Origin: Lentibacillus daqui | Lineage (GTDB): Bacteria; Bacillota; Bacilli; Bacillales; Amphibacillaceae | Length of the DNA: 64,000 nucleotides | Assembly: GCF_027186265.1 (NCBI RefSeq) | Contig: NZ_CP114176.1 | Span: 2,046,001-2,110,000 of the forward strand | Reading direction: 5' to 3' | Shown here: in pieces, positions 1 to 9,401 of the stretch | Numbering within the stretch: the first letter of the stretch is position 1 | Layout: every line of letters begins with the position of its first letter | Program-made: the position numbers and the translations under genes | The notes under the pieces: model-generated | Seen by the model: the letters and a program-made list of their open reading frames with translations, nothing else | What the model was told of the DNA's origin: nothing | Database searches by the model: none

Positions 1-374
1 AGTGTACCCGGCACACAGCCCGCACTTCCAGCGGTTGGTGTTGCACAAATCGTGCCCATCGCTGCATTCACTTCATTCGTCCCCATTGCCTTACTGACAG
101 CATCAAGCAATAAATTTCCGGAAAGCGGTGTCTTTTCCCGCATATAGTTTTGAATTAATACTGCATCCCCACCCGTTAACCCGGTTACCGACTCCACACC
201 TTCCAATGCCTGATCAATGGCATTTTCCATCACTTGAAGATTGTTTTCCATATTTCGAAAAATCTCGTCTCGGGAAACATTCTTCACATCCATTTCCTGA
301 CGAATCATTACTTCGGAAATTAATATATTATCTTGCTCAGCTTGTTCTACTAATTCAGCAACTGTACGAAACAT
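1..374 (-). CDS. sdaAA: L-serine dehydratase, iron-sulfur-dependent, alpha subunit (partial)
   Basis: Alpha chain of the two-subunit [4Fe-4S] L-serine dehydratase, which converts L-serine to pyruvate and ammonia in the cytoplasm. Only the first ~124 residues are inside the window; the gene runs off the left edge. The start is ATG at 374, preceded by a strong GGAAAGGAG site. The N-terminal helix region (MFRTVAELVEQAEQ) and the family motif ATPTAGSAG near the edge are clear. It follows sdaAB by 21 bases, so the two chains are co-transcribed, as in B. subtilis. The family assignment is firm; the Fe-S ligands of the C-terminal part cannot be checked here. Confidence 0.93.
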   Translation of the reverse strand, partial: MFRTVAELVEQAEQDNILISEVMIRQEMDVKNVSRDEIFRNMENNLQVMENAIDQALEGVESVTGLTGGDAVLIQNYMREKTPLSGNLLLDAVSKAMGTNEVNAAMGTICATPTAGSAGCVPGT

Positions 375-395
375 GAAACCCACTCCTTTCCCTAT

Positions 396-1058
396 TTAAG
401 AATCAATTTTTGCGATTTGCAAGATGTGATCGGCATTCTCCAGTTCTTGCAATATCCAATCCTCCATATTCTGATCTACCTCAATAACCATTAAAGCTTC
501 TTTGCCGACATCTTTCCGATTCACTTCCATATGCCCAATATTGATTTCATGTTTTGCCAGGATTCTGGTTACCGAAGCAATCGCCCCGAATCGATCATTG
601 TGCATAATTAGAATTGCCGGGTGATTGCCGGACAGTCGCAATTCAAATCCATTTAATTCGGTTATTTCTACTTTTCCACCGCCAATTGAAATACCGACCA
701 GTTCCAGTTTGTCTGCATCATTTCCAATTATTAATCTAGCTGTATTGGGATGGTGCGCCTTTGCATCATCTTCTATAAATTCTATCTTGATATTTTTCTC
801 GTGGGCAATATCAAGTGCTTTACTCATCCGGGGATCGTCTGTATCAAATCCAAGTAGTCCACCGGCCAAAGCAAAATCGGTCCCGTGCCCCTTATATGTC
901 TTGGCAAAAGATTCGTATAAATGGATTTTCGCCCATGTTGGTTCTGCACCAAACAAATTACGGGCTGCTTTGCCGATCCGGGCAGCACCTGCTGTATGTG
1001 AGCTGGATGGTCCAATCATTACCGGACCAATGATATCAAACACTGAGTTATATTTCAT
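396..1058 (-). CDS. sdaAB: L-serine dehydratase, iron-sulfur-dependent, beta subunit
   Basis: Beta chain (220 residues, normal length) of the [4Fe-4S] L-serine dehydratase. The N-terminal part carries the family motif GPSSSHTAGA (residues ~16-25), and the C-terminal ~75 residues form an ACT domain (from about LSGNHPAILIMH), a small-ligand sensing fold. It is the promoter-proximal gene of the sdaAB-sdaAA pair. In B. subtilis the pair also follows fakA; here a sarcosine/formaldehyde module is inserted between. The context suggests it drains serine made from glycine and C1 units into pyruvate, which is an inference. Confidence 0.95.
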   Translation of the reverse strand: MKYNSVFDIIGPVMIGPSSSHTAGAARIGKAARNLFGAEPTWAKIHLYESFAKTYKGHGTDFALAGGLLGFDTDDPRMSKALDIAHEKNIKIEFIEDDAKAHHPNTARLIIGNDADKLELVGISIGGGKVEITELNGFELRLSGNHPAILIMHNDRFGAIASVTRILAKHEINIGHMEVNRKDVGKEALMVIEVDQNMEDWILQELENADHILQIAKIDS

Positions 1059-1110
1059 TGATCAACACCACCTAATTTTTTGCGTCTATGTTTCTATTGT
1101 ATATTATAAC

Positions 1111-1152
1111 AAAAAATACTATGATAATCATTGTTTAGATTATGCATAGTAT
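1111..1152 (-). terminator. Rho-independent terminator between soxA and sdaAB
   Basis: On the minus strand an AT-rich inverted repeat (ATACTATG..ATAATC paired with GATTAT..CATAGTAT, one bulged base, 8-base loop) is followed directly by TTTTTT. It lies downstream of the sarcosine oxidase gene and 50-90 bases upstream of sdaAB. It most likely ends sox transcription, but it could also act as a leader hairpin for sdaAB. Confidence 0.65.
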
Positions 1153-1226
1153 CCATAGTTATCGCATCGTCTGATCTTTCCAACTATTTATTGATCATGT
1201 AAATGTATTTTAATGCTAAACAAGCT

Positions 1227-2426
1227 TTAATTAACCAAACTTTTTCCAGCTTTTTTTGCTCCAGTAGATTTTGTCAGGCCTGGTCGATTTAACCGAAAGA
1301 TAGAAATGTCATGGTCGGTTTTCCCCGAGACAGCCAATTGTGATAAAATCTCTCCTACTACACTTGCAAATTTAAATCCATGTCCAGAGAATCCGGCCGC
1401 AATGGAAATATGAGAATGCTCCGGATGCTTATCAATGATAAAGTGACCATCCGGGGTTCTTGTATACATACAGATGACACCTTTTTTCAAAGCTCCTGAT
1501 GCTTTGGGCATGAATTTATCCAAGAATTCGCGTATATGACCTTCATCTGTTTCTTTAAACCCGAATTCACGATTCATTGTGTCTGGATCAACCGCATCAA
1601 CATACTCATGTCTTCCTACCTTGACACCGCATCCGCCAAACGTTGGAAAACCATAATATATCGCTCTGTTATTACCGTTTGGTACTTCAACCATAAATGT
1701 AGGGAATTCGTTCGCATGGAATAATGTTTCATTAGGCTCAAACCACGCAACAGGCTGACGAGTTGGAACAAGTGGTAAATCGAGTCCTACTTTGGAAGCC
1801 AATTTTCCACTCCAGGAGCCAGCACTGATAATTAACCTATCTGCAGTAAATGTTCCCTTCCCGGTAATTACTTTTACGGAATCATCATACACCTTAATGT
1901 CTTTTACGGGATCATTTACAGAAAACTCAGCTCCATGAAATTTCCCCAGTTCCCGGTATGCCTGGATACAGTTTTCACTAAACAAAAATCCTGAATTTGG
2001 CTCATAGAAAGCCGCGTAATCATCTGGTACATACAAGCCCGGAAAACGTTCATTTAGCTCCGCTCCAGTGAAATGCTCGACATCCAAATTATATTCTTTC
2101 CCACTGGCAATCGCCTCATCAATAAATGGGGCATTTCCTTTTACCCCAAAACCCATGGCGCCGGACTGCAGAAAAATTTTATGGTGTGTCTTTTTTTCCA
2201 ATTCATCCCATAACACTTGTGATCGAAGTGCCAGGGGAACATACTCTCTCCCTTCTCCGTATGCGTGACGAATAATTCGGGTATCGCCGGCATGACTGCC
2301 CTGATCATGCGGCGGATCAAAGGAGTCGATAAGTAAAACCTTTACTCCTTGCCTGGCTAAATAATATCCTGCAGCCATTCCCATGGAACCAGCACCAACT
2401 ACAATAACATCATAATGTTTCGTCAT
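1227..2426 (-). CDS. soxA: monomeric sarcosine oxidase
   Basis: Flavoenzyme that oxidatively demethylates sarcosine to glycine, formaldehyde and H2O2. An N-terminal FAD-binding Rossmann motif (VVGAGSMGMAAG) is present. The conserved CMYTRTPDGHFIID segment contains Cys319 (counted from the ATG at 2426), which matches the residue that binds FAD covalently in the MSOX family; the active-site VKVGRH motif is also present. Length (399 residues) fits the family. I chose ATG 2426 over the in-frame GTG at 2435 because GAGGTGG sits just upstream of it. N-methyltryptophan oxidase is the closest alternative. Formaldehyde dehydrogenase and serine dehydratase nearby support a sarcosine catabolic role. Confidence 0.9.
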   Translation of the reverse strand: MTKHYDVIVVGAGSMGMAAGYYLARQGVKVLLIDSFDPPHDQGSHAGDTRIIRHAYGEGREYVPLALRSQVLWDELEKKTHHKIFLQSGAMGFGVKGNAPFIDEAIASGKEYNLDVEHFTGAELNERFPGLYVPDDYAAFYEPNSGFLFSENCIQAYRELGKFHGAEFSVNDPVKDIKVYDDSVKVITGKGTFTADRLIISAGSWSGKLASKVGLDLPLVPTRQPVAWFEPNETLFHANEFPTFMVEVPNGNNRAIYYGFPTFGGCGVKVGRHEYVDAVDPDTMNREFGFKETDEGHIREFLDKFMPKASGALKKGVICMYTRTPDGHFIIDKHPEHSHISIAAGFSGHGFKFASVVGEILSQLAVSGKTDHDISIFRLNRPGLTKSTGAKKAGKSLVN

Positions 2427-2694
2427 CGTTTCCACCTCGTATTTAATTTTGGACTTTAGTAAACGCTTGCATAATAACCACTGTTTCGTGTTTCACCAAC
2501 ATATTCTGGTTACTGTTATTTCCCAGCTAGAAAATAGTATCATAATTAAATGGTCAATATTTATTATATGGATGATCTGCCGTCTAGTATAATGATGGAA
2601 ATAGATGTCTCCCATCAGCCTTACTGATTCACGAACGAAATAATCCATATGATTACTATGATAATTTGCACATTTGAGTTTAGAGAGGTATCTC

Positions 2695-3821
2695 TCACCT
2701 TATGTTACTTTTCGTTTCAAGCGACCTTCCATTTTTAATTTTTTTATCCTCGATAACATTATTTATGCTTTTTATAATCATTAAAGCTAATAAGAGTATC
2801 CCCACGTATCCGTTAATTACATAAACAATATTTACAAGCCTGTCAAACGAGACATATAATCCAACAAAAGTTCCTATTACTGCTAGTATTAGCGTAACAT
2901 ATTTAAACTTACTACTCTTTTCATTTGCAATTTTGGATGAAACTGTCCAAAGCAGCGGCACAGCTGTTGAGTAAATTGCTGCTAAAACTATCAATGAAAA
3001 TATTATTGCTATACTGGGATGGATGTTTTCTGCTAAAATTAATGAGGGCACTAAAGATCCTTCGACTTGCTGAATATTTGCCATAAGTCCCAAGGATACC
3101 ACTATGATAGCTGCTGAAAAACCAAGTGCTCCAAAAATTGCACCAAGAGATGCTGTTTTCTTGTTTACTGCTGTTGCTCCCATTGTAGACAAAAATGCAG
3201 CCAGCCACAGCATACAAAATCCTACATATGAACCTGCTGCGAACAGCCAATTACTTGATGCCTGCAATAAATCTAAATGAGGTATGATCTGATTTGCCAG
3301 ACTTAAACCAGAAGGATTCATGATAATAGCTGATATTCCCAATAATATAGCTAAAACACATATTGTTGGCCCAATCTTACCGATTACATCAACTATTCTG
3401 TTAAGTCCAAATACCACTGTAACCCCGGCAAGTAAGGCCAATCCTATACCACCTATTGAAACCGGAAGTTCAAATTGCTGTCTTACGGTGGCTCCGGCTC
3501 CTCCAATCATTACAATAAAAGATAGATAAATAAACAATACTGAAAAGTAATCAAAAAATTTACCTATTGTCTTTCCGCAGTAATATTTGTAAATGTCATT
3601 AGGTTTCGGAAATCTGTACTTATACCCCGTTACTATAAAACTGGTTCCAACATACATGAAAAGGAGGAAAACTGCTATTGCTCCAGTAATACCCATATAT
3701 CCATATGCAACAAAATACTGCATGATTTCCTGCCCTGTTGCGAAGCCCGAGCCTATCAAAATGCTATAAAAGCTCCACTAAAAGCAATAACTTGTTTAAC
3801 GTTCACATTATTACTGTTCAT
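2695..3821 (-). pseudogene. YkvI-family membrane transporter, 1-nt frameshift near the N-terminus
   Basis: Integral membrane protein of the YkvI (COG3949) family in the LeuT-like/APC fold group, about 10 helices, substrate unknown. The main frame (2695-3759) opens at the conserved GSGFATGQE segment of helix 1. The upstream part of helix 1 (MNSNNVNVKQVIAFSGAF) is readable from ATG 3821 but in another frame that stops after 22 codons. One added T in the TTTT run at about 3757-3760 would join the two halves exactly. The break is therefore either a true inactivating deletion or a homopolymer error. Its place between soxA and the LysR gene suggests uptake of a sarcosine/betaine-type amino acid (inference). 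Confidence 0.75.
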
Positions 3822-4081
3822 ATACGTCCATCCCACTTTCTTTTTAAGTATAATATCAGACCCTAAAAAACCCCTCTCATTTCAGCATTCATATTGGAAT
3901 AAGTATGGAATGCTCCTTTTAATCATAAATAAATTGTAGTGTTCGGAAACTACCTATTGTAGCTTGTTTAATATTCAAAATTATTATAAAATGAATTTGA
4001 CCGCTTGTATAATGATTAGATAAGATGTCTTGTATCACTGAAACAGAATGGGTGTAATTGGAATAATTAGGAGGGTTGTAA

Positions 4082-5020
4082 ATGGAAATTAAAGACTTGC
4101 TTATTTTTCAAAGTGTTGCTCGTAATGGCAGTATTAGCAAAGCCGCGGAAGAGCTAAGCTACGTTCAATCACATGTAACAGCCAGAATTAAGTCATTAGA
4201 ATCTCATTTGCAGGCACAATTGTTTCAGCGACATAGTCGGGGAACTACGTTGACTTCTGACGGAAAAAAACTTTTAGCATACACAGAAAAAATATTGTTC
4301 ATGCTGGACAAAATGGAAGAAGCATTTCAGGAATTGGATAATCCGAAAGGTACCCTCGAAATTGGGACAGTAGAGACCGTAGTGAAACTTCCGATGATTT
4401 TATCCGCCTTTCACAAAAATTATTCCAATATTGATTTATCACTTAAAACCGGCGTCACAGAAGACCTTATTGATCAGGTTTTACGTTATAAACTTGATGG
4501 AGCTTTTGTTACTGGATTTGATATACATCCCGAGATTAAGCAAGTTGAAGTTTTCCAGGAAAAACTGGTTTTAATTTCTGTTAATGAAGAGGTCACTTTT
4601 AATGATCTAAAAAACAAACCACTTTTGGTTTTTAAATCAGGATGTAGTTACCGCAACCGATTGGAAAGTTTCCTGCGCAATGAGGGCGTAATAAACGCCA
4701 AAGCAAAGGAATTTGGAACTATGGAAACGATTTTGGGCAGTGTGATTGCTGGTCTTGGCATTAGTCTGGTTCCCCATTCGTCCGTTAGCCATTTGGAATT
4801 GATAGGCGCCATCCAATGCCATGAAATTCCAAGCAAGTATAGTCAAATTACCACCACGTTTATACACCGAGCTGATACCTATCTAACCAATGCGATGGAA
4901 AAATTCATCGAGACCATTCATGAATTTACAAATCATGTCCAACATCCAATGATTAAACCGGTTTTTAACGATCTCAATTTTGAACAACTTTTTGATCAAG
5001 GATCCCAGAAAGTTAGATAA
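4082..5020 (+). CDS. LysR family transcriptional regulator
   Basis: 312-residue LysR-type regulator. The N-terminal winged helix-turn-helix (residues ~1-60, SISKAAEELSYVQSHVTARI) is followed by a periplasmic-binding-protein-like effector domain (residues ~90-295). The start ATG has AGGAGGG seven bases upstream. It is divergent from the YkvI-like transporter and precedes fdhA and the GlcG/HbpS gene on the same strand, so it probably controls one or both of these flanks. Repeated TTATCA elements lie just downstream, ahead of fdhA. The effector is unknown; a C1 or amino-acid intermediate would fit the neighbourhood. Confidence 0.9.
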   Translation: MEIKDLLIFQSVARNGSISKAAEELSYVQSHVTARIKSLESHLQAQLFQRHSRGTTLTSDGKKLLAYTEKILFMLDKMEEAFQELDNPKGTLEIGTVETVVKLPMILSAFHKNYSNIDLSLKTGVTEDLIDQVLRYKLDGAFVTGFDIHPEIKQVEVFQEKLVLISVNEEVTFNDLKNKPLLVFKSGCSYRNRLESFLRNEGVINAKAKEFGTMETILGSVIAGLGISLVPHSSVSHLELIGAIQCHEIPSKYSQITTTFIHRADTYLTNAMEKFIETIHEFTNHVQHPMIKPVFNDLNFEQLFDQGSQKVR

Positions 5021-5027
5021 TCTACTT

Positions 5028-5106
5028 CAAATTATCACTTATCACAGAAACTGAATGGGGATTCTGTATAAATACAGGGTATCAATTCAGGTGATAACAA
5101 TTATCA
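5028..5106 (+). promoter_or_regulatory. cluster of TTATCA/TGATAA elements upstream of fdhA
   Basis: Between the LysR gene and fdhA there is a direct repeat TTATCACTTATCA near 5030-5043 and a perfect inverted repeat TGATAACAATTATCA at 5092-5106 (6-base arms, 3-base centre). The spacing and symmetry resemble a LysR-type or other dimeric operator. No protein can be assigned from sequence alone; the adjacent LysR regulator is the obvious candidate. Confidence 0.35.
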
Positions 5107-5262
5107 ATTTTAGCTATTTTACCAAAACAGCGTTCTCACCTATGATATAAGTAGTAGCATGCTTCTTTGAAAACGAAAGCATATTTTGTAAAGGGGGACG
5201 TTATAAATATTTTTAAAACATAACCATCGAATCCAAATACAAACTATGAAGGAGGAATGTAA

Positions 5263-6480
5263 ATGGTAACGGCCAACAGAGGTGTAGTTTATAAACAACC
5301 AGGGGTAGTTGAGGTCGAGTCAATCGATTTTCCTGAGCTCATGTTAAAGGACGGACCCGGGGTTAACCCACTTAACGTTGGAAGAAAGTGTGAGCATGGT
5401 GTCATTTTAAAGGTCATCACAACTAATATTTGCGGAAGTGACCAACATATGGTACGTGGTCGAACAACTGCCCCGTCCGGACTTATACTCGGTCATGAAA
5501 TCACAGGTGAAGTCGTGGAAACAGGGCGCGATGTCGAGTTTATTAAAAAAGGCGATTTAGTTTCAGTTCCATTTAATATTGCTTGTGGACGCTGCCCGAG
5601 TTGCCGGAGACAAGATACCCATATTTGTGAAAATGTGAATCCGGATCGTCCCGGTTCCGCGTATGGATATGTTGACATGGGTGGCTGGGTAGGTGGCCAG
5701 TCTGAGTATGTCATGGTTCCATATGCCGATTTTCAACTATTAAAATTCCCTGACAAAGATCAAGCAATGGAAAAAATTCTTGATTTGACGATGCTTTCGG
5801 ATATTTTTCCAACCGGTTACCATGGAGCTGTAAGTGCCGGAGTAAAACCCGGATCATCCGTATACGTTGCTGGTGCTGGTCCGGTTGGATTAGCTGCTGC
5901 ACATTCTGCTCAATTATTGGGTGCTGCTGCCGTTATTGTCGGTGATATGAACGAGGAGAGACTAAAGCAAGCGGAAAGCTTTGGATGCGAAACCATCAAT
6001 TTACGGGTACATGATGATATTGGAGAACAAATTGACCAAATTCTTGGTGTTCCGGAAGTAGATTGTGCCATTGATGCGGTTGGTTTTGAGGCAAGTGGGC
6101 ATGGAGAAAACGCTGGCGAAGCTCCAGCAGCAGTACTAAATTCAGTAATGCAAATTACTCGTGCGGGCGGCGGACTGGGAATCCCGGGGCTTTATGTAAC
6201 CGGTGACCCTGGTGCAGAAGATGCTGATGCTAAAGAAGGAACACTCAAAATCAGATTCGGATTAGGCTGGGCAAAAGCACATACTTTTGTCACCGGTCAA
6301 ACGCCAGTAATGAAATATCATCGTGATTTAATGAAGTTGATCTTAAGTGATCGTGCACAAATTGCCAAGGCTGTTAACGCCACAGTCATTTCCTTGGATG
6401 AAGCTCCAGAAGGCTATAAGAAATTTGACGGAGGCATTGCAAGAAAATTCGTCATTGACCCGCATGGATCATTAAAGTAA
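5263..6480 (+). CDS. fdhA: glutathione-independent formaldehyde dehydrogenase (zinc alcohol dehydrogenase superfamily)
   Basis: NAD-dependent zinc enzyme of the Pseudomonas putida FdhA type (405 residues) that oxidises formaldehyde to formate. Visible catalytic zinc ligands are Cys57 (NICGSD), His78 (GHEITGE) and Asp180. The structural zinc loop has Cys108, 111, 114 and 122. The NAD Rossmann motif AGAGPVGLAA lies at ~203-212. GAAGGAGG precedes the ATG. It sits in a cluster with sarcosine oxidase, which releases formaldehyde, so detoxification of that product is a coherent role. A broader aldehyde range is possible, since some family members dismutate aldehydes. Confidence 0.88.
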   Translation: MVTANRGVVYKQPGVVEVESIDFPELMLKDGPGVNPLNVGRKCEHGVILKVITTNICGSDQHMVRGRTTAPSGLILGHEITGEVVETGRDVEFIKKGDLVSVPFNIACGRCPSCRRQDTHICENVNPDRPGSAYGYVDMGGWVGGQSEYVMVPYADFQLLKFPDKDQAMEKILDLTMLSDIFPTGYHGAVSAGVKPGSSVYVAGAGPVGLAAAHSAQLLGAAAVIVGDMNEERLKQAESFGCETINLRVHDDIGEQIDQILGVPEVDCAIDAVGFEASGHGENAGEAPAAVLNSVMQITRAGGGLGIPGLYVTGDPGAEDADAKEGTLKIRFGLGWAKAHTFVTGQTPVMKYHRDLMKLILSDRAQIAKAVNATVISLDEAPEGYKKFDGGIARKFVIDPHGSLK

Positions 6481-6523
6481 TTTTTTCGCAACATGACTAA
6501 TTATTTAAAGTTGGAGGAAGATA

Positions 6524-6955
6524 ATGATGGGTATGGTAAATTTGGATTTAGCAAAACAGCTAATTGACGGTGCTGAAAAAGAAGCACAAAAGATTGGCGT
6601 AAATATGGTTATTACTATTTTGGATGAAGGCGGAAACCTAATTGCCGTCCATCGTATGGATGATGCCTGGCTCGCAAGTATCGACATTTCCCAAAACAAA
6701 GCATGGACTTCTGTTGCTCTAAAAATGCCAACTTCAAATTTAGCAGAAGCTACCGTACCAAACGCCGAGCTATATGGAATTAATACAACTAATAACGGTA
6801 GAATTGTTGTATTTGGTGGCGGCTATCCACTTGTCCAAGATGGAAAAGTTGTTGGGGCTGTTGGTGTTAGTGGAAGTTCTGTAGAGCACGATTGTCAAGT
6901 AGCACAAGCAGCTGTCAATGTTTTTGATAGCTTAAATGTTGGTGCCGGACGATAA
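6524..6955 (+). CDS. GlcG/HbpS family heme-binding-like protein
   Basis: 143-residue single-domain protein of the GlcG/HbpS (DUF336) family. Recognised features are the N-terminal LDLAKQLIDGAEKEAQKIG helix, the central ITILDEGGNLIAVHRMD strand-turn and the glycine-rich VFGGGYPLV..GAVGVSGSS end. Members are found with glycolate, diol and aldehyde catabolism genes, or as haem-binding sensors; the molecular role is usually unknown. It follows fdhA by 43 bases and is probably co-transcribed. GGAGG stands six bases before the first ATG. Confidence 0.82.
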   Translation: MMGMVNLDLAKQLIDGAEKEAQKIGVNMVITILDEGGNLIAVHRMDDAWLASIDISQNKAWTSVALKMPTSNLAEATVPNAELYGINTTNNGRIVVFGGGYPLVQDGKVVGAVGVSGSSVEHDCQVAQAAVNVFDSLNVGAGR

Positions 6956-7032
6956 TTAATCGAAGCTTACAAAAAGATATACAGGAAACCTATAAACAAA
7001 AATGATACCTTATTCGTTTCTCGCAAGAATTT

Positions 7033-7065
7033 AAAAAATTCGCCTTTCTTAAAAGGCGAATTTTT
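7033..7065. terminator. bidirectional Rho-independent terminator
   Basis: The stem AAATTCGCCTTT / AAAGGCGAATTT with a short loop is flanked by A and T runs on both sides. It lies between the convergent GlcG/HbpS gene (plus) and fakA (minus) and can serve both. Confidence 0.88.
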
Positions 7066-7086
7066 AGTTTACCGGAAACACAGTAT

Positions 7087-8748
7087 TTATTCCACGGACA
7101 AAATATACGAATAAATCGGTTGTTTTCCATTATGCACTTCGATTTCGATGTCTTCATAAGCAGCTTCCAGATCGTTTACCAATGACGTTACCTCTTCATC
7201 GCTAACGTCTTCCCCCTGCAAAATGGTGAGAATCTCATCATCATCGGTAATCATTTCTTTTAACAAGGCTTTGACCGTCTTTGATTTGTCCTTATCGGTT
7301 GCCTTAATTTCTCCATCGGCAATTCCCATAAAGCTGCCATTCTCAATCGTTATCCCGTCAATTTTTGTATCTCGAACAGCATATGTAACCTGTCCCGATT
7401 TTACTTGTTGGCCTGCCTGTTCCATGAATTCTTTATTTGCCAATATGTCTTCACCTGGATGGAATGCTAACATAGCACCAATCCCTTGAGGAATTGTTTT
7501 TGTTGGAACCACCGCAACGTTATCTTCTGCAAGTTCAGCTGCTTGCTCTGCTGTCATCACTATGTTTTTGTTATTCGGTAAGACCAATACGTTTTTGGCA
7601 TTGGCCTTCGCAATCGCATCGGTAATATCCTGAGTACTTGGGTTCATCGTTTGTCCACCTTCAATGACAACTGTCGCCCCGAGACTGGTGAATAATTCCT
7701 CAATCCCACTTCCCATTGCTACCGTTACAATTGCAAACTCCGCTTTTTTAGTTGAAGCCGGTTTCTCTTGCTTTTCCCCAACAATTGCCGTATGCTGCTC
7801 CCGCATGTTCTCAATCTTCATGTTAATCAGGCTGCCATATTTCTGACCAATCGTCAGTACATAGCCTGGATATTCGACATGCACATGGACTTTTGCGATT
7901 TCATCATCCGCGACAACAAGCAGAGAGTCCCCGTGTTCACTCAATTCATTACGGAATGTCTCCTCATTAAATGGATGTTTGTTTGTTTTTTTCTTATCAA
8001 ATTTAACCATGAACTCGGTACAATATCCGTATTTAATATCCGATGTATCCATAAAATCCTGGGCCAACTTATGGTGCTGTGCATTCACCATTTCGTCCAT
8101 TTCGGATTCACTCACTTCTTCTTCAGGGAGCTCTTCTCCTTTTAACGCAGCAAGAAAACCTTCATAAATAGTAACCAATCCCTGTCCGCCCGAATCGACC
8201 ACTCCGACTTCCTTTAATACTGGTAAAAGCTCGGGTGTTCGTATTAATGATGCCTTAGCCTCCTTAAGAACATGTTCCATTAAAACCACAATATCTGTTG
8301 TCCGCTCAGATTCAGTCAAGGCCACTTCTGCAGCATCCTTGGCGACCGTCAAGATGGTTCCTTCTACAGGCTTCATCACGGCTTTATATGCGGTCCGGAC
8401 GCCCTGTTCGAACGCATCAGCCAAATCTTCGGATGACAATGTTTGTTTTTTCTCCATACTTTTCGCAAAGCCGCGGAACAATTGTGACAGAATAACCCCT
8501 GAATTACCTCTTGCTCCCATCAGCAAACCTTTAGCGAAAGCATTAGCCACTTCCGAAATTGCCTCCGCCTCAACCTTTTTTACTTCATCCGCACCCGAGG
8601 TCATGGATAAATTCATATTTGTTCCAGTATCACCGTCCGGGACCGGAAATACATTTAATGCATCAATTTTTTTGGCGTTATTCGTTAAATGGTGTGCTCC
8701 AGAGAGTACCATTCGTGCAAATGTCTTGCCATCTAACGCTCGTACCAT
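7087..8748 (-). CDS. fakA: fatty acid kinase subunit FakA (YloV), DAK2 domain
   Basis: ATP-binding kinase subunit that phosphorylates fatty acids held by FakB proteins, feeding exogenous fatty acids to phospholipid synthesis. The N-terminal DhaL/DAK2 domain (residues ~1-200) shows the Mg-ATP motif NVFPVPDGDTGTNM and GARGNSGVILSQ; middle and C-terminal domains follow. From ATG 8748 the length is 553 residues, matching B. subtilis YloV. The in-frame upstream start at 8778 is rejected because GAAGGAGGAACAGG directly precedes the ATG at 8748. It lies 61 bases downstream of yloU in the conserved yloU-fakA pair. Confidence 0.95.
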   Translation of the reverse strand: MVRALDGKTFARMVLSGAHHLTNNAKKIDALNVFPVPDGDTGTNMNLSMTSGADEVKKVEAEAISEVANAFAKGLLMGARGNSGVILSQLFRGFAKSMEKKQTLSSEDLADAFEQGVRTAYKAVMKPVEGTILTVAKDAAEVALTESERTTDIVVLMEHVLKEAKASLIRTPELLPVLKEVGVVDSGGQGLVTIYEGFLAALKGEELPEEEVSESEMDEMVNAQHHKLAQDFMDTSDIKYGYCTEFMVKFDKKKTNKHPFNEETFRNELSEHGDSLLVVADDEIAKVHVHVEYPGYVLTIGQKYGSLINMKIENMREQHTAIVGEKQEKPASTKKAEFAIVTVAMGSGIEELFTSLGATVVIEGGQTMNPSTQDITDAIAKANAKNVLVLPNNKNIVMTAEQAAELAEDNVAVVPTKTIPQGIGAMLAFHPGEDILANKEFMEQAGQQVKSGQVTYAVRDTKIDGITIENGSFMGIADGEIKATDKDKSKTVKALLKEMITDDDEILTILQGEDVSDEEVTSLVNDLEAAYEDIEIEVHNGKQPIYSYILSVE

Positions 8749-8809
8749 ACCTGTTCCTCCTTCATTACCAAAAACCAACCTTTATGAACCTATTGCAAGA
8801 GGAAAAAGG

Positions 8810-9172
8810 TTAATCCCTGGCGACACGAACTCCTTGGATATAAATGTTAACGGAATCAATTGATAATCCTAATGATTGGTTTAATGTATATTTTACTTGT
8901 GATTGAACATTATGAGCAACAACTGATATTTTCGTGCCATAACTTACAATAATATACATATCAATATGAAGCCGATCTTCTTCCTGCCTGACAACGATCC
9001 CTTTGGAAAAGTTCTCTTTCCGAAGCATTTCAGCCAAGCCATCCTTAATCTGACTTTTGGATGCCATTCCCACTATACCGTAACACTCGACAGCTGCACC
9101 ACCGGCAATTGTTGCTATTACCTCGTTCGTGATGGTAACATGGCCATCGTTCGTATTAAGTTCTATGGACAT
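8810..9172 (-). CDS. yloU: Asp23/Gls24 family envelope stress protein YloU
   Basis: 120-residue Asp23/Gls24 (DUF322) domain protein. The N-terminal strand-helix (VTITNEVIATIAGGAAVECYGIVG-like), the central IDMYIIVSYGT and the C-terminal NIYIQGVRV are typical. Family members attach to the inner face of the membrane in staphylococci; in bacilli YloU always precedes fakA, suggesting a link to membrane lipid supply (inference). The gene is divergent from rpmB, as in B. subtilis, and GGAGGAT precedes the ATG. Confidence 0.92.
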   Translation of the reverse strand: MSIELNTNDGHVTITNEVIATIAGGAAVECYGIVGMASKSQIKDGLAEMLRKENFSKGIVVRQEEDRLHIDMYIIVSYGTKISVVAHNVQSQVKYTLNQSLGLSIDSVNIYIQGVRVARD

Positions 9173-9322
9173 GATAATCCTCCTTTAATACCCGTATCAT
9201 ATCGATAGTTTACTACAATCGATTCATTTTTGAAAGCGTACCCTTGTCCAAATGACGCATTTAACAATGAATGAATTTTTTCTAATTGTCAAGCTTTCTT
9301 TCGGCACAAATTTAAGTTTGTA

Positions 9323-9351
9323 TTGCAATGAAAGAGTACTTGTGATAAATT
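9323..9351 (+). promoter_or_regulatory. rpmB promoter (sigma-A type)
   Basis: TTGCAA (9323-9328), a 17-base spacer and TAAATT (9346-9351) with a TGTGA extended -10 form a plausible vegetative promoter 50 bases upstream of the rpmB start. Confidence 0.55.
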
Positions 9352-9401
9352 GAATAAGTATGAAAAGAAATGACACATGTAAACAGTAAGGAGGGATTTA
9401 C

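Noticed and set aside
8339..8863. Long plus-strand frame within fakA
   Set aside because: A shadow of fakA; fakA has all family motifs and the correct length.
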